This document shows, in pieces, positions 24,140-33,572 of a stretch of DNA of 64,000 bases. A model generated the notes under the pieces. The model had not been told where the DNA came from, did no database searches, and worked only from the letters and a program-made list of their open reading frames with translations. The stretch's first letter is position 1. Every line of letters starts with the position of its first letter. The DNA is from Verrucomicrobiota bacterium (GTDB lineage: Bacteria > Verrucomicrobiota > Verrucomicrobiia > Verrucomicrobiales > DEV007), in assembly GCA_020630975.1 (NCBI GenBank), contig JAHDID010000003.1, positions 14,474-78,473 of the forward strand, read 5' to 3'. A program made the position numbers and the translations under genes.

Positions 24140-26968
24140 ATGCCCCACCGCCTGATCCAGTGTCTTTTTTCTTCAATTACGCTGTTCATCACTGCCCTGC
24201 CGACACTTGGCCAAGATCGAGATCGATTTGTGGTGGCTGTGTTTAACTTTGGCATGGCTGGCGATACGCCGGAATGGAAGTGGCTAGAAAAAGGCATCGC
24301 CGACATGGTGACTAATGACCTGATCCAAGCGGGCTACCCCGTAGTGGCCCGCGACGAGATGCAGGCGACGGCTATGGCTGTGGACTGGGAGGCTCAAGAG
24401 ATGGTGGAAAAAATGGGCTCCTATCCCCTAGCCCAAATCAAAGACGCCATCAAAATCGATCTCCTCATCAGCGGTGTTTACCAAATCGAGGTCGAAAAAG
24501 AAGCGATCTCTTTTCATTATCAGATCATCGATATGGAGACATCCGATCTGATCAAAACTCAGAAAGTGACTGGAAAGCTGAAGGATATCCTCGGTCTGAG
24601 GCGACAGCTATCCGCAGCTATCACCACTTTTCTCGAAGACGGACAGGAGGTGGATTTTTCTGACTTTCGAGCTGTGCCATGGTCGGAGAATGTCGATGCT
24701 CTACGCGCTCACTATGAGGGTATCGACCTATTCGATGCTGGTCGCTACTCAGAGGCTTGGCTCAAATTTAGGCAAGCAACGCGCGCCTACCCCGACTTTG
24801 CCGATGCGCAATACTGGCAGGGCAAAATGCAATACTTCCTGGATCGGTACGATCATGCCCGACTCGATCTCGAGAGTTTTCTCGACTACTACAGCGATCA
24901 CCCCCTGGCAGGAGCAGCTGTGCGTGAGTATTGCCACACCTTCGAAAGCCAAAACCCAGAGACCGAGGAGCTGCTCGAGCTGTATCGAGAGGTCGGTAGC
25001 AAATACGCCAGCTCGCGCCAACAAATCGGAGGTCGCGATTACTCGATGAGTGACTGGACCACTTGGCGCTCGATGAAGCTGCTAGCCTCGCGCGGGCAGC
25101 TCAAAGAGTCCTGGGAAATCGCCAAAAATAATACTGATGCCATGTCTCTACGACCAGGCTTATTCTGGAGCGAGATCTACTCCAAAGCCTACGGCTCGCA
25201 GACTGCAGACCCAGAAGTCTTTCACTCAATGAAAGAAGAAAGTCGCAGCCTGGAGATTCTGCACTTTGATGAAGGGCAAACCACCCTCGTCGACGAAGAG
25301 TGGCGATGGGCACGCCGGCAGAACAATGATTACGTGCGCTATCTAGTGACCGCGCCAAAGGGCAAGCTGTTTGACTCCATGCGGGTATGGCCTATCTCGA
25401 GCAAAGGGATAAACATGGTCGTCCAAGTCAATATATCCCAAGTCAAACGCGGGGATATTTATATCTCCAAATCACAGAGTCCACCGGTCCACATCTCGAA
25501 GGTCGATGGCCTGTTTGTCCCCAGTCTAGCAGAGGTCCCTTTTATCGATATCAGCCTCGACGGGTATTCTGGTTTTTGGCCCTATGACAAAGAGGTCAGC
25601 CTCGACGGTATCAAGATCGAAGCCACCTTCAAAGATATCCCTGAAGAGTGGGGATCCTTAGAAATTTCCTCCCCCAACTGCGACGACTACCGAGTGATCT
25701 CGGGGACGGCCAACTTGCTGCGCGGCTGCAGTGGACGAGTGGACTACATGAAACCCGGAAAACACCGGGTTCGGTTTGTCCCCTTCAGCCGCCAGCGTTG
25801 GCCTATGAGATTTCGCGAAACGACGGAGGTCGTTTACGCACCGGTCGAAAAAATCATCGAGATAAAAGCGGGAGAAACGACCCGGGTATCTGTCGAATTT
25901 CCCTGGTCCGACATAGACCGCTGGGAAGGTTGGCAGACCGCTACAGTGGACGCTCCCAAATCTGCAGAACTCGATCTACAGCTAGCTGCACAACTACCCG
26001 AACACGATCCCTGCATTTTAATGGAGGACGATCGCATCCGCCTGATCTGGAGTGAAGCTGGCGACCTCTGGACCTGTGAAAGCAACGATGGGCAGACATT
26101 CACAAACCGTCGCAAACTCGGGCTACCCATATCCTCTGCGTGGAATGAGTATCGCCCCCGATGTCGACTCGATCAAAACGGGCGCTATGTCTTAGGGTTT
26201 ATGTCCGATCGCAATAAAGACCGTGTCGCCACGCTCTACCTAGCCTGGTCTCGCGACTTCGAAAACTGGACATCGCCCAAGCAGGTGCGTGATCGATACG
26301 TGACCGACTATGATCTGATGTCGGATCCTAAAACCAACAAGATCCTGATCGCCGAAACCGCCGACAACGAGATCACCATATGGGAGCCAGACGACCACTT
26401 CCAATGGCAACAGAAAGCCGCTGTCACCTTCGAGGATGACATGCGCCAAGTGCGGCTGCTGCCGCCCAATGGCAATGGTCAATATGAGATGATCGCCGTG
26501 CAGCATGGGGAGTGGTGGGTAGACCCGATCAAGCGCGGCTACGGCCCCCGGATACATCACCTATCCCGCTGGCTGAGCCCCGATCTCAAAGCTTGGAAGG
26601 AGGATCGTGACTTTCAGACCAAACTGGCTTTCGAAGCCCGCTTTGGGATGGATGCTCTGCGTGATCGCGATGGCAAAACCATAGCCTGCCGCTTTGGCAC
26701 GTCGAATACCGACTTTCGCTCCAGTCGCGGTCAAATGATCTGGTACGATCACGAGAATACGGTGCAACGATCAATGAAATTCTCTTCCATCGTGTCACAT
26801 GATGGCACCTTTGCCTGGCACCCCAAATGGGGAGCTTACTTTTGCTGGTTCAGCGCATCCAGCCGCCGCGAGCATCGCCCTGTAGGCCCTTTGGTCATCC
26901 ATGGCGATGATTTTTCTCCCTTCATGGCACGCCCTCTGTCGGAGAAGAATATCGACAACGATTTCTAA
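24140..26968 (+). CDS. CsgG/FlgO-like N-terminal domain with TPR segment and C-terminal beta-propeller-like region
   Basis: The start is set at the ATG at 24140, because the 50 codons before it overlap the divergent lipoprotein gene and 24140 opens a signal peptide (MPHRLIQCLFSSITLFITALPTLGQ). The 942-residue product begins with a CsgG/FlgO-like domain (VVAVFNFGMAGDTPEWKWLEKG, TNDLIQAGYPVVARDEM, DLLISGVYQ). A TPR-like helical part follows (GIDLFDAGRYSEAWLKFRQATRAYPDFADAQYWQGKM), then a C-terminal region with sialidase-like propeller blades (CESNDGQTFTNRRKLG, LAWSRDFENWTSPKQV). Such N-domains occur in envelope-associated assembly or curli-secretion-like proteins. The overall role is unknown; a periplasmic or surface accessory of glycan handling is plausible beside the hydrolase. 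Confidence 0.65.
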   Translation: MPHRLIQCLFSSITLFITALPTLGQDRDRFVVAVFNFGMAGDTPEWKWLEKGIADMVTNDLIQAGYPVVARDEMQATAMAVDWEAQEMVEKMGSYPLAQIKDAIKIDLLISGVYQIEVEKEAISFHYQIIDMETSDLIKTQKVTGKLKDILGLRRQLSAAITTFLEDGQEVDFSDFRAVPWSENVDALRAHYEGIDLFDAGRYSEAWLKFRQATRAYPDFADAQYWQGKMQYFLDRYDHARLDLESFLDYYSDHPLAGAAVREYCHTFESQNPETEELLELYREVGSKYASSRQQIGGRDYSMSDWTTWRSMKLLASRGQLKESWEIAKNNTDAMSLRPGLFWSEIYSKAYGSQTADPEVFHSMKEESRSLEILHFDEGQTTLVDEEWRWARRQNNDYVRYLVTAPKGKLFDSMRVWPISSKGINMVVQVNISQVKRGDIYISKSQSPPVHISKVDGLFVPSLAEVPFIDISLDGYSGFWPYDKEVSLDGIKIEATFKDIPEEWGSLEISSPNCDDYRVISGTANLLRGCSGRVDYMKPGKHRVRFVPFSRQRWPMRFRETTEVVYAPVEKIIEIKAGETTRVSVEFPWSDIDRWEGWQTATVDAPKSAELDLQLAAQLPEHDPCILMEDDRIRLIWSEAGDLWTCESNDGQTFTNRRKLGLPISSAWNEYRPRCRLDQNGRYVLGFMSDRNKDRVATLYLAWSRDFENWTSPKQVRDRYVTDYDLMSDPKTNKILIAETADNEITIWEPDDHFQWQQKAAVTFEDDMRQVRLLPPNGNGQYEMIAVQHGEWWVDPIKRGYGPRIHHLSRWLSPDLKAWKEDRDFQTKLAFEARFGMDALRDRDGKTIACRFGTSNTDFRSSRGQMIWYDHENTVQRSMKFSSIVSHDGTFAWHPKWGAYFCWFSASSRREHRPVGPLVIHGDDFSPFMARPLSEKNIDNDF

Positions 26969-27074
26969 GGCCGAATCTCGGAGCTGATAACCAGCCCTAA
27001 AATAAATCGCACATTTATTATAATAATTATTGCAATTTCAGTTATGATTATTTTAGACTAATCTATTCCCAGCT

Positions 27075-27380
27075 ATGACAAACCACACTTCTTTCGGACT
27101 AGATAACTTCATCAACGACGCCCTCACACAGGAAGCCGCTGAAATCACTGGAGGCGGCCGCTACCACATCAATAATGCCATAGATGACTACACCGGCGAA
27201 AGATGGTCTCGCGACTACCTGCGCAGCACTTGGAAGGACTGGAGAAAAAGATTCCGCGGCAACTTTGCCACCAAGCGTGATCTCAAAGTTGCCTTCCTGA
27301 AAGAATTCAGCGGACTAGAGGGCCAATACGAAGTGCATGAAGAGGACCGCGACCGTGGGACCTGGCTACCACAGAGCTAA
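27075..27380 (+). CDS. Small hypothetical protein
   Basis: A 101-residue, charged, soluble protein (DYTGERWSRDYLRSTWKDWRKRFRGNFATKRDLKVAFLKEFSG) without signal or membrane segments. It has an AT-rich upstream region containing the perfect palindrome TTATTATAATAA (about 27015-27026) and is followed by a strong intrinsic terminator, so it is very probably a transcribed gene. I do not recognise the family. The clustered Arg/Lys and aromatic residues could bind nucleic acid, but that is speculation. Confidence 0.6.
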   Translation: MTNHTSFGLDNFINDALTQEAAEITGGGRYHINNAIDDYTGERWSRDYLRSTWKDWRKRFRGNFATKRDLKVAFLKEFSGLEGQYEVHEEDRDRGTWLPQS

Positions 27381-27426
27381 ACGACCCAACAGGCACACCA
27401 CAAAACACCGCACGCTCTCATTCCCC

Positions 27427-27458
27427 AAAAGGCCCGCCGTTGTGCGGGCCTTATTTTT
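27427..27458. terminator. Strong bidirectional intrinsic terminator
   Basis: GGCCCGC (27431-27437) and GCGGGCC (27444-27450) form a GC-rich stem with loop CGTTGT. TTATTTTT follows on the plus strand and AAAA precedes it, so it can end both the 27075-27380 gene and the convergent MscL-like gene. Confidence 0.9.
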
Positions 27459-27478
27459 GGTTGTGATGTAAATGCCAC

Positions 27479-27814
27479 TTATGCCTGGTCTTTTCGAGAA
27501 GCCATCTTTCGGAAAAAAAGAATCGCTGCCCAGCCGATCGCAAACCAAATCGCCAAGTCCCAAACATCACTCAAAAACTTCCCCCAAGGCAACAGGATAG
27601 CACCTGTCTGAGCTGCCACGTCATACCTCAATCCCAGAGGCACATCTCCAGACAAAACGGCATAAAATCCGTCGAGGTCTACAACCTGAAAAATGAGGGC
27701 TAAAATCGGTCCCACTATACAGTCATACAGTGACCGTAGCGCCAATGCAAAAACCACCGCTAAAACTGCAGTCACACCGCTCTGCTCTATGAAGGCTCGG
27801 ATAGGGTTCGTCAT
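27479..27814 (-). CDS. Divergent MscL-family mechanosensitive channel
   Basis: A 111-residue protein with two hydrophobic helices (about residues 14-45 and 83-103). The second reads DLAIWFAIGWAAILFFRKM and is preceded by GAILLPWGKFLSDVWD, which fits the MscL arrangement GxxxxYGxFIxxxxxFxIxA...F. The N-terminal amphipathic start (MTNPIRAFIEQSG) also fits. MscL forms a homopentameric pore that opens on osmotic downshock. Sequence similarity is weak and the usual first-helix glycine pattern is missing, so an unrelated small membrane protein is possible. It lies 15 bases downstream of the SHD1 gene and is probably co-transcribed. Confidence 0.5.
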   Translation of the reverse strand: MTNPIRAFIEQSGVTAVLAVVFALALRSLYDCIVGPILALIFQVVDLDGFYAVLSGDVPLGLRYDVAAQTGAILLPWGKFLSDVWDLAIWFAIGWAAILFFRKMASRKDQA

Positions 27815-27829
27815 CGCGAAATAAAGGTT

Positions 27830-29374
27830 TTAGTAGAAAGGCTGATCCTTAATGATGCAATCCCACATGTAACAAGCCACCGCCTCCTTGCAGTGCGCCA
27901 TCTCCTCTGCTGAAAAATTTCCTGTCTGAGTCCTACCTTCACTATCAAACCGAAAAATCACTTCAGTAGCTGCTGGCAGATTCTCAACCGCCCATTTTAA
28001 ATCATTGCCAGCTAGATAAAACCATAACCACTTTGCGGAGGAACCCTCATTGGTCCAGTAACTTGCCGTCTTCAAACTCAAAGAATAAATCTCAGTGTTA
28101 TTTGTGCGAAGACGAAACCGCTCTGGGTTTCGATCACCTATTTTATCATGATAGCCATTGATCGCCAAAAAATTCCGTTTCGGATTATTCTTATCCGCCT
28201 TGGAACTGTAAAAGACGTATCTACTACTGTTATCTTTGGGTAACCAAAACTCCATATTGTGCGCCCTCTCCGCTCGCCGAAATTGGTCGGATAACCGCTG
28301 GTTTAGCAAGTAAACCTGTTGCGACTTCAGCAACGTACTAAAATCGATGGGGACCAACTGGTTGCGCATACGCACGATCAGATCGGTTCCAGAATACCCC
28401 ATCAGCGCCGCATTAATTTTCTTACCCTCTCGATTGACCCAAGCTCTCTCGGAAGCAATCGCCTGATCATTCAGCTTTATACGATCCTGCCAGTCGTCGA
28501 CAAAAGTATAACTCACATCTTTATGTGTGCGGGTAGTACCTTCGACCTCAGAGGACCCACCAGCACTGTCAATCTTAGGAACAAATGTAGTTAACTTTTT
28601 ATCATCATTATCGACAGGGCGAAATGCCTTGTGCAGATCCTTTGACTCAGAAAGTGGGAAGATTGTCTCGTAGATGCGTGCAATTTTCCTCAACCCTCTC
28701 TTATCCGCTGTGCTTAGTGCGATGTACTTAGAACCATTCTCATTGTTAAGTTGAAAAGAAACGCGCTCACCTTGAAAGATATCCATCGCGGTTCGAAACG
28801 ATTTACTAGAGATCGAGATGTCGACATTATGATAATCAAATTCCCGACCCTTATTTGTCGAAACTTCCTTGGGATCAAAAGTGAGATTAAGGCTTTTACC
28901 ACCGCCAGAGATAATTAATTTGTTATACGCCACCATATTGACGCTGACAGGCTTATTTAGATCAAAGCGAAGCCAGACATCGTCATCTCCAACTCCAAAA
29001 TAAGGTCTTATATTATTACCAGACTCATACCCCATCTCAGCCCATTCAGGCTTAAAGAAATTAGCATTCAGCGATTCACTGAAATTACAATACAGTTCAT
29101 TCGAAGCCCACATGATCGCGACAACTGCTTGATCCGGCTTGCTTAAGGAAGCTACCGAAAGGGGAAAGATCCGACCATCCTTTAATCGAAGATCAATTTC
29201 ATCACCCAAGGGGGAGATTTTGATCACATCGCCATAGATAACCTTGCCTTCGTTATTGGACCACGGCCGTACACCAGTCCCCAGGCGCTGAAACGGATCA
29301 TCCTTGGCAGACACATGAATGGTGAGACCAAACGTGATCAAAATAACTAAAGTTAGACAGAGTTTTCGACTCAT
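27830..29374 (-). CDS. Secreted protein with two SHD1-like modules
   Basis: A 514-residue protein with a signal peptide (LCLTLVILITFGLTIHVSAK). Two SLA1-homology-domain-1-like modules are visible: residues about 36-90 (RPWSNNEGKVIYGDVIKIS...LKDGRIFPLSVASLSKPDQ) and about 300-355 (RAWVNREGKKINAALMGYSG...VPIDFSTLLKSQQ). Such modules recur in secreted PVC proteins. Between and after them lie beta-rich segments resembling NPCBM-like jelly rolls (LRFDLNKPVSVNMVAYNKL). The function is unknown; envelope protein-protein interaction is a guess from the module type. It is first in a two-gene unit with the MscL-like gene. Confidence 0.6.
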   Translation of the reverse strand: MSRKLCLTLVILITFGLTIHVSAKDDPFQRLGTGVRPWSNNEGKVIYGDVIKISPLGDEIDLRLKDGRIFPLSVASLSKPDQAVVAIMWASNELYCNFSESLNANFFKPEWAEMGYESGNNIRPYFGVGDDDVWLRFDLNKPVSVNMVAYNKLIISGGGKSLNLTFDPKEVSTNKGREFDYHNVDISISSKSFRTAMDIFQGERVSFQLNNENGSKYIALSTADKRGLRKIARIYETIFPLSESKDLHKAFRPVDNDDKKLTTFVPKIDSAGGSSEVEGTTRTHKDVSYTFVDDWQDRIKLNDQAIASERAWVNREGKKINAALMGYSGTDLIVRMRNQLVPIDFSTLLKSQQVYLLNQRLSDQFRRAERAHNMEFWLPKDNSSRYVFYSSKADKNNPKRNFLAINGYHDKIGDRNPERFRLRTNNTEIYSLSLKTASYWTNEGSSAKWLWFYLAGNDLKWAVENLPAATEVIFRFDSEGRTQTGNFSAEEMAHCKEAVACYMWDCIIKDQPFY

Positions 29375-29428
29375 GAGGTTTTCAAAACGTTGATTGTATA
29401 GAGATCCGCTTTACCCAGAACGGAGATC

Positions 29429-29482
29429 AATTGGATCATGACGCAATAGCCTATTTTTGTCCATATGATCATATGATCCAAT
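29429..29482. promoter_or_regulatory. Inverted repeat with internal palindrome upstream of the SHD1 gene
   Basis: ATTGGATCAT (29429-29438) is the exact reverse complement of ATGATCCAAT (29473-29482). The right arm overlaps the perfect palindrome CATATGATCATATG (29462-29475). The element lies 55-108 bases upstream of the SHD1 gene start, a suitable place for an operator; it could alternatively form an RNA hairpin at the 3' end of the gre-like transcript. Confidence 0.5.
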
Positions 29483-29630
29483 ATTTTTTAATTTCTCTTT
29501 ACCCGCAATAACAGACACTATCTGTCCGGCCATAGAAGTGGCCCGAAGCTGTACATATTGGGGTAATTCTCGGAAAAAAATTAACCGTGTATGGCTATCG
29601 CTAATAGAATACTAGAGTCGAAATTCACCT

Positions 29631-30101
29631 CTAGCGGATACCCCGAACTGTGACGGGAGGCCGTTCGAGACTATCGCCGACACAGCAATCGAGCAGAGCG
29701 TTGCGCAACGGGGCCGTGGAGCTGAGCACGATGACTTTCTCGCCACTGTTATCATTGCACGGAATCTCCAACCCACCTCCAGCAGGTGCCAACAGGTAGT
29801 GAACGGCACGACCATCGAGCTCGCCTGTGACAAGTGCACCCGGCTCGATCGACGATGCATCACTAAAGTCTGCGAACTCAAAGGTATCGAACAATGTCAA
29901 CTCGCGAGCCAATCGATCGGCCTGCTCTGCCTGACCAGCGGCCAGATAAGAGGACTCCAGACCTCGAGTATCGTACTTGCTCTCGGCCTTGGTATCGTCA
30001 CCGGTAGCACCCTCGGTCGCATCTTGCAGAGCAGCGATAGCGCGTTCGTACTGCTCCTGTAGTTGGCTCCTCAACGCCTCGATGATGGCTGCTTTATCCA
30101 T
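29631..30101 (-). CDS. GreA/GreB-like transcription elongation factor family protein
   Basis: A 156-residue protein with an N-terminal coiled-coil helix pair (IEALRSQLQEQYERAIAALQDA, KYDTRGLESSYLAAGQAEQADRLARELTLF) and a C-terminal FKBP-like Gre domain (GALVTGELDGRAVHYLLAPAGGG, VIVLSSTAPLRNALLDCCVGDSLE). The K/R-E-DTRGLESSYLAxGQ motif is typical of a short GreA/GreB-related family. It may rescue backtracked RNA polymerase or antagonise Gre factors. A GAGGAAGAAG Shine-Dalgarno-like stretch precedes the ATG. It lies 23 bases downstream of asnS on the same strand and is probably co-transcribed. Confidence 0.7.
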   Translation of the reverse strand: MDKAAIIEALRSQLQEQYERAIAALQDATEGATGDDTKAESKYDTRGLESSYLAAGQAEQADRLARELTLFDTFEFADFSDASSIEPGALVTGELDGRAVHYLLAPAGGGLEIPCNDNSGEKVIVLSSTAPLRNALLDCCVGDSLERPPVTVRGIR

Positions 30102-30124
30102 GTAGCTTGTCTTCTTCCTCGCTG

Positions 30125-31492
30125 CTAAAAATCAGCAGACCCTGGCGTCCTGGGAAACGGGATAACATCGCGGATATTGCTGACCCCAGTGACAAACATC
30201 AACAGTCGCTCAAAACCGAGGCCAAAGCCCGCATGTGACACACTGCCATAGCGGCGTAGATCGACATACCAGTAGTAGTCCTCCTCGGAAAGCTCGTGCT
30301 CGCCTAGATTGGCGCGCAAGATGTCAAGCCGCTCTTCTCGCTGGCTACCGCCGACGATCTCACCGATCCCGGGGACCAGTAGATCCATAGCCGCCACGGT
30401 TTTACCGTCGTCATTCTTGCGCATGTAGAATGGCTTGATCTCCTGTGGATAGTTATAGACGGTCACTGGGCATTTGAAATGCTCCTCTGTCAGATACCGC
30501 TCATGCTCAGACTGCAGGTTTAGCCCATACTCCACAGGATACTCAAACTGGTGGCCACTGTTTTTCAACAATTCAACGGCATCAGTGTAAGTGATCCGCT
30601 CGAAGTCTCGACTCTTCACAAACTCAAGCCGCTCGAGCAACCCTTTATCAACGAATTTATTAAGAAACTTGAGATCCTCTGCGCAGTGCTCCAAGGCATC
30701 GGCCACTAGGTATTGGATCATTGCCTCGGCCAGCGCCATGTCCTCCTGCAGATCACAAAATGCGATCTCTGGCTCGATCATCCAAAACTCCGCTGCATGG
30801 CGTGTGGTGTTCGAGTTCTCCGCCCGAAAGGTCGGACCAAAGGTGTAAATATTCGACAGAGCGCAAGCATAGGTCTCGCCCTCTAGCTGACCACTCACAG
30901 TCAGATAGGTCGGCTTGCCGAAGAAATCTTCATCCGGTTGTTTTTCCAGCGTCTCGCCATCCAGCGTAGTCACTCGAAACATCTCACCAGCCCCCTCGCA
31001 ATCAGAAGCAGTGATGATCGGTGTATGCACGTAGACAAAACCGCGCTCCTGAAAAAACTGGTGCACCGCATAGGCCATCCGGCTGCGCATGCGAAAGACG
31101 GCTCCAAACAAATTCGTCCGCGGTCTCAGGTGCGCGATGCTACGGAGGAACTCTGGGCTATGCCCTTTCTTCTGCAGCGGGTAGTCCTCCTCCGAATCTC
31201 CGAGCAACTGCACGGTCTGGGCCTGCATCTCCCACTGCTGCTTGCCCTGCGATGGGACGATCTCGCCCGTCACTTTGATAGAAGCCCCAGTGCGTAGCGT
31301 CGGCACTGCCTCTGCATACCCCTCGATATCTGCATCTGCGATGATCTGTAGATTGGCTAGGCAGGAGCCATCATTGATTTCGACAAACGAAAAGGCCTTT
31401 GAGTCGCGCTTGGTGCGCACCCAGCCATTTACCTCCACCACACCTGGGGCATCGGTAGCGCGGAGGATCTGTGCAACGGTGGATCGGGACAT
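30125..31492 (-). CDS. asnS: Asparaginyl-tRNA synthetase
   Basis: A 455-residue class IIb synthetase that charges tRNA-Asn. The N-terminal OB-fold anticodon domain (residues about 1-110, [24 protein letters not shown]) is followed by the catalytic domain with motif 1 ([19 protein letters not shown]), motif 2 ([21 protein letters not shown]) and motif 3 ([15 protein letters not shown]). The length and the [11 protein letters not shown] segment fit AsnRS rather than AspRS. The presence of AsnRS suggests direct Asn-tRNA formation. Confidence 0.95.
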   Translation of the reverse strand: MSRSTVAQILRATDAPGVVEVNGWVRTKRDSKAFSFVEINDGSCLANLQIIADADIEGYAEAVPTLRTGASIKVTGEIVPSQGKQQWEMQAQTVQLLGDSEEDYPLQKKGHSPEFLRSIAHLRPRTNLFGAVFRMRSRMAYAVHQFFQERGFVYVHTPIITASDCEGAGEMFRVTTLDGETLEKQPDEDFFGKPTYLTVSGQLEGETYACALSNIYTFGPTFRAENSNTTRHAAEFWMIEPEIAFCDLQEDMALAEAMIQYLVADALEHCAEDLKFLNKFVDKGLLERLEFVKSRDFERITYTDAVELLKNSGHQFEYPVEYGLNLQSEHERYLTEEHFKCPVTVYNYPQEIKPFYMRKNDDGKTVAAMDLLVPGIGEIVGGSQREERLDILRANLGEHELSEEDYYWYVDLRRYGSVSHAGFGLGFERLLMFVTGVSNIRDVIPFPRTPGSADF

Positions 31493-31577
31493 GCTTGAAT
31501 ATCCCGATTTTGTTCCGCTTTTTCAATCGTTAACTTAGCTAAACTATAAAAATCATAAAGAATCGCCAACTCGCCGG

Positions 31578-31976
31578 CTATGTCGAAACGGCCTCGATCA
31601 GATCACCCCATGCCTGATCCCCTAGCTGAGATCGGCGGAGTTTCATCGATGAAAAGCCAGTTGGGATCTCCAAACAACCCCTCTCGACTTTGATCAGCCC
31701 CCATTGAGCCCTGCCGACTCGGGTAACTCCAGATACAGAAACCACTTTCAAGCCGCTCTCATTCATTTCTAGCCTCGCATGCATCATCCGATGAATAGCT
31801 CGCCACAGTTCGTAGCAGTAAAAAACGCCCAGTACGATAGCCAATCCTCGCATCAACCAACTGGGCTGCAAACATACTAAGACCACCCACAGAATAGCAA
31901 TCAACACCCGAAGACAGACGATCAACCGATCTGCTCTAGATACCTTGAGCGGGTAGATCTTCGCCGGGTTTTGCAT
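31578..31976 (-). CDS. Small two-helix membrane protein
   Basis: The ATG at 31976 lies 7 bases after the stop of the upstream cyclase gene and gives a 132-residue product; a GTG at 32003 would overlap that gene. A hydrophobic hairpin covers residues about 17-55 (LIVCLRVLIAILWVVLVCL, GLAIVLGVFYCYELW). The C-terminal 70 residues are beta-rich and PH-like (ARLEMNESGLKVVSVSGVTRVGRAQWGLIKVERG). This resembles small bacterial membrane proteins of the YcxB/PH-domain type, but I cannot assign a family. It is in an apparent operon with the sugar-phosphate cyclase. Confidence 0.55.
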   Translation of the reverse strand: MQNPAKIYPLKVSRADRLIVCLRVLIAILWVVLVCLQPSWLMRGLAIVLGVFYCYELWRAIHRMMHARLEMNESGLKVVSVSGVTRVGRAQWGLIKVERGCLEIPTGFSSMKLRRSQLGDQAWGDLIEAVST

Positions 31977-31983
31977 CACTTTT

Positions 31984-33162
31984 TTACACAACGCTCGACT
32001 CACTGGCGCCCACGGACATCTGCTGCAACTGATCCATCGCCGCGAGTATCGCCGACTCCTCCATTTCGTTGACCTCCAGCTTTTTGCCGATCTCTGGCAC
32101 TAGAGTGATGGTGAGTTTACCACCCAAGTGCTCACGAAACTCCTCTAGGCCCGCCAGGATGACGGGCTGGCCATCGACTGACTGATCCAAGTGATCTGAC
32201 CATATCTCAAAACCAACCGCTTGGATAAGATCGAGGATCCGGCTGGCGGTATCTCGATCCAGTAGACCGATCTCGACTGAATACAAAATATCGACCCCCA
32301 TACCGATAGCTACCGCTTCGCCATGGCTCACTGCAAAGCCGGAAATCTGCTCCAACTTGTGCGCTACCCAGTGGCCGAAATCCAACGGACGCGCAGAGCC
32401 ATACTCAAATGGATCGCCACTGGTCGAGATGTGGTCGATGTGATTTTCCGCACTCCTACGGATAGCTGTCTCCAGCGGTTTGGTTTCCAGTCGATTCAGG
32501 TCAGCCGCATGAGCCTCTATGTATTCATAGAAGTCGCTATCTCGGATCAGAGCCACCTTTATCGCCTCGATGATACCATCGCGGCAAGCGCGAGTCGGCA
32601 GTGATTTGAGGAAATCCAAGTCATTCACCACCGCAAATGGAACCGAAAAGGTGCCCACCCAATTCTTTTTCCCAAAGTAATTCACCCCATTTTTCACACC
32701 CACACCGCCATCGCCCTGGCTGAGAGTCGTAGTCGGCATACGCACGAATCGAATACCGCGGTGAGCCGTAGCCGCAGCAAACCCCGCCAAATCGAGAAAC
32801 GCCCCCCCACCGATAGCCACGATGTAAGAATGACGACAAATCTTATGATACTCCACCGCCTGCCAGATCTTCTCCACCAGCGACCAATCATTCTTACAAG
32901 ACTCGCCGCCAGCCAGAACCATCGGCTCTGCCACTAGATTCACTGCATGATCATGCACGGCTCCATACTGACAGATCTGCTCAGCCAATCGTGGGTTTCC
33001 GTCAGCCACGCCAGAATCCAGCAGCACCAGCACCTTAGATGCACCCCCCAGCTCAGATGCCTCGGCAATCAAATCCACCAAAGTCAGATTCTTCGTATCG
33101 AATCCACCATGGGTGAAAGCGATGCGATGCTGGAAGTCGATCGGTATGCTGCGCTGAATCAT
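31984..33162 (-). CDS. 3-dehydroquinate-synthase-family sugar phosphate cyclase, EboD-like
   Basis: From the ATG at 33162 the product has 392 residues; an upstream in-frame start at 33237 is possible. It has the NAD-binding GGGAFLDLAGFAAATAHRG and a PTTTLSQGDGGVGVKNGVNYFGKKNWVGTF block. The KNGVNxFGKKNxxGTF wording differs from housekeeping AroB (typically K.gvNh..gKNliGaF) and is what I recall for EboD-type cyclases. The metal-binding Glu/His residues appear in RDGIIEAIKVALI, DFGHWVAHKLE and SHGEAVAIGMG. EboD belongs to the ebo locus, linked to transport or modification of a secreted precursor in cyanobacteria and pseudomonads. No other ebo gene is visible, so an AroB role cannot be excluded. 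Confidence 0.75.
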   Translation of the reverse strand: MIQRSIPIDFQHRIAFTHGGFDTKNLTLVDLIAEASELGGASKVLVLLDSGVADGNPRLAEQICQYGAVHDHAVNLVAEPMVLAGGESCKNDWSLVEKIWQAVEYHKICRHSYIVAIGGGAFLDLAGFAAATAHRGIRFVRMPTTTLSQGDGGVGVKNGVNYFGKKNWVGTFSVPFAVVNDLDFLKSLPTRACRDGIIEAIKVALIRDSDFYEYIEAHAADLNRLETKPLETAIRRSAENHIDHISTSGDPFEYGSARPLDFGHWVAHKLEQISGFAVSHGEAVAIGMGVDILYSVEIGLLDRDTASRILDLIQAVGFEIWSDHLDQSVDGQPVILAGLEEFREHLGGKLTITLVPEIGKKLEVNEMEESAILAAMDQLQQMSVGASESSVV

Positions 33163-33572
33163 GCTTTTACTAACTATAGTAGACGGATAGCTACCCTGTA
33201 GTGACGCAATAGTGTGAGGATTTCCACCTTCAAACAAAGAGGGATAGCCTATTTGGACGCATCTGGGTAAATCACACCCATATAAATCACTAAAAATATT
33301 AGACAGTTATCGTAAATATGATAAAATTATCAAAATTTATTGTAGTTTTTGATAAGAATATTCCCAACAACGCAATAATCCCGTATTTACTAAAGACCGA
33401 ACCGAGAGAACCAATCGGCCGCCACTGAACAAATCAAAAAGTAAAATAACCGAAATCGAGCTCAGTGGCTATCTCTAGAGAAATTCTCGTTATTGAGAAT
33501 TTTATAAAATTCTTTGCTCATTTCGAAAAAAAAATGTAAGGTCGTATAATTCCCACAACGAATAAAGCGACT
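33163..33572. other. AT-rich intergenic region before the ATP-grasp gene
   Basis: This stretch is conspicuously AT-rich compared with its neighbours, especially 33280-33370 and 33470-33560 (runs such as AAAATTATCAAAATTTATTG and the A9 tract near 33525-33533). GAGAAATTCTCGTTATTGAGAATTTT near 33478-33503 contains an imperfect inverted repeat (GAGAATT/AATTCTC). No gene is evident. It probably carries the promoters of the divergent cyclase and ATP-grasp genes and may mark an insertion boundary. Confidence 0.55.
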
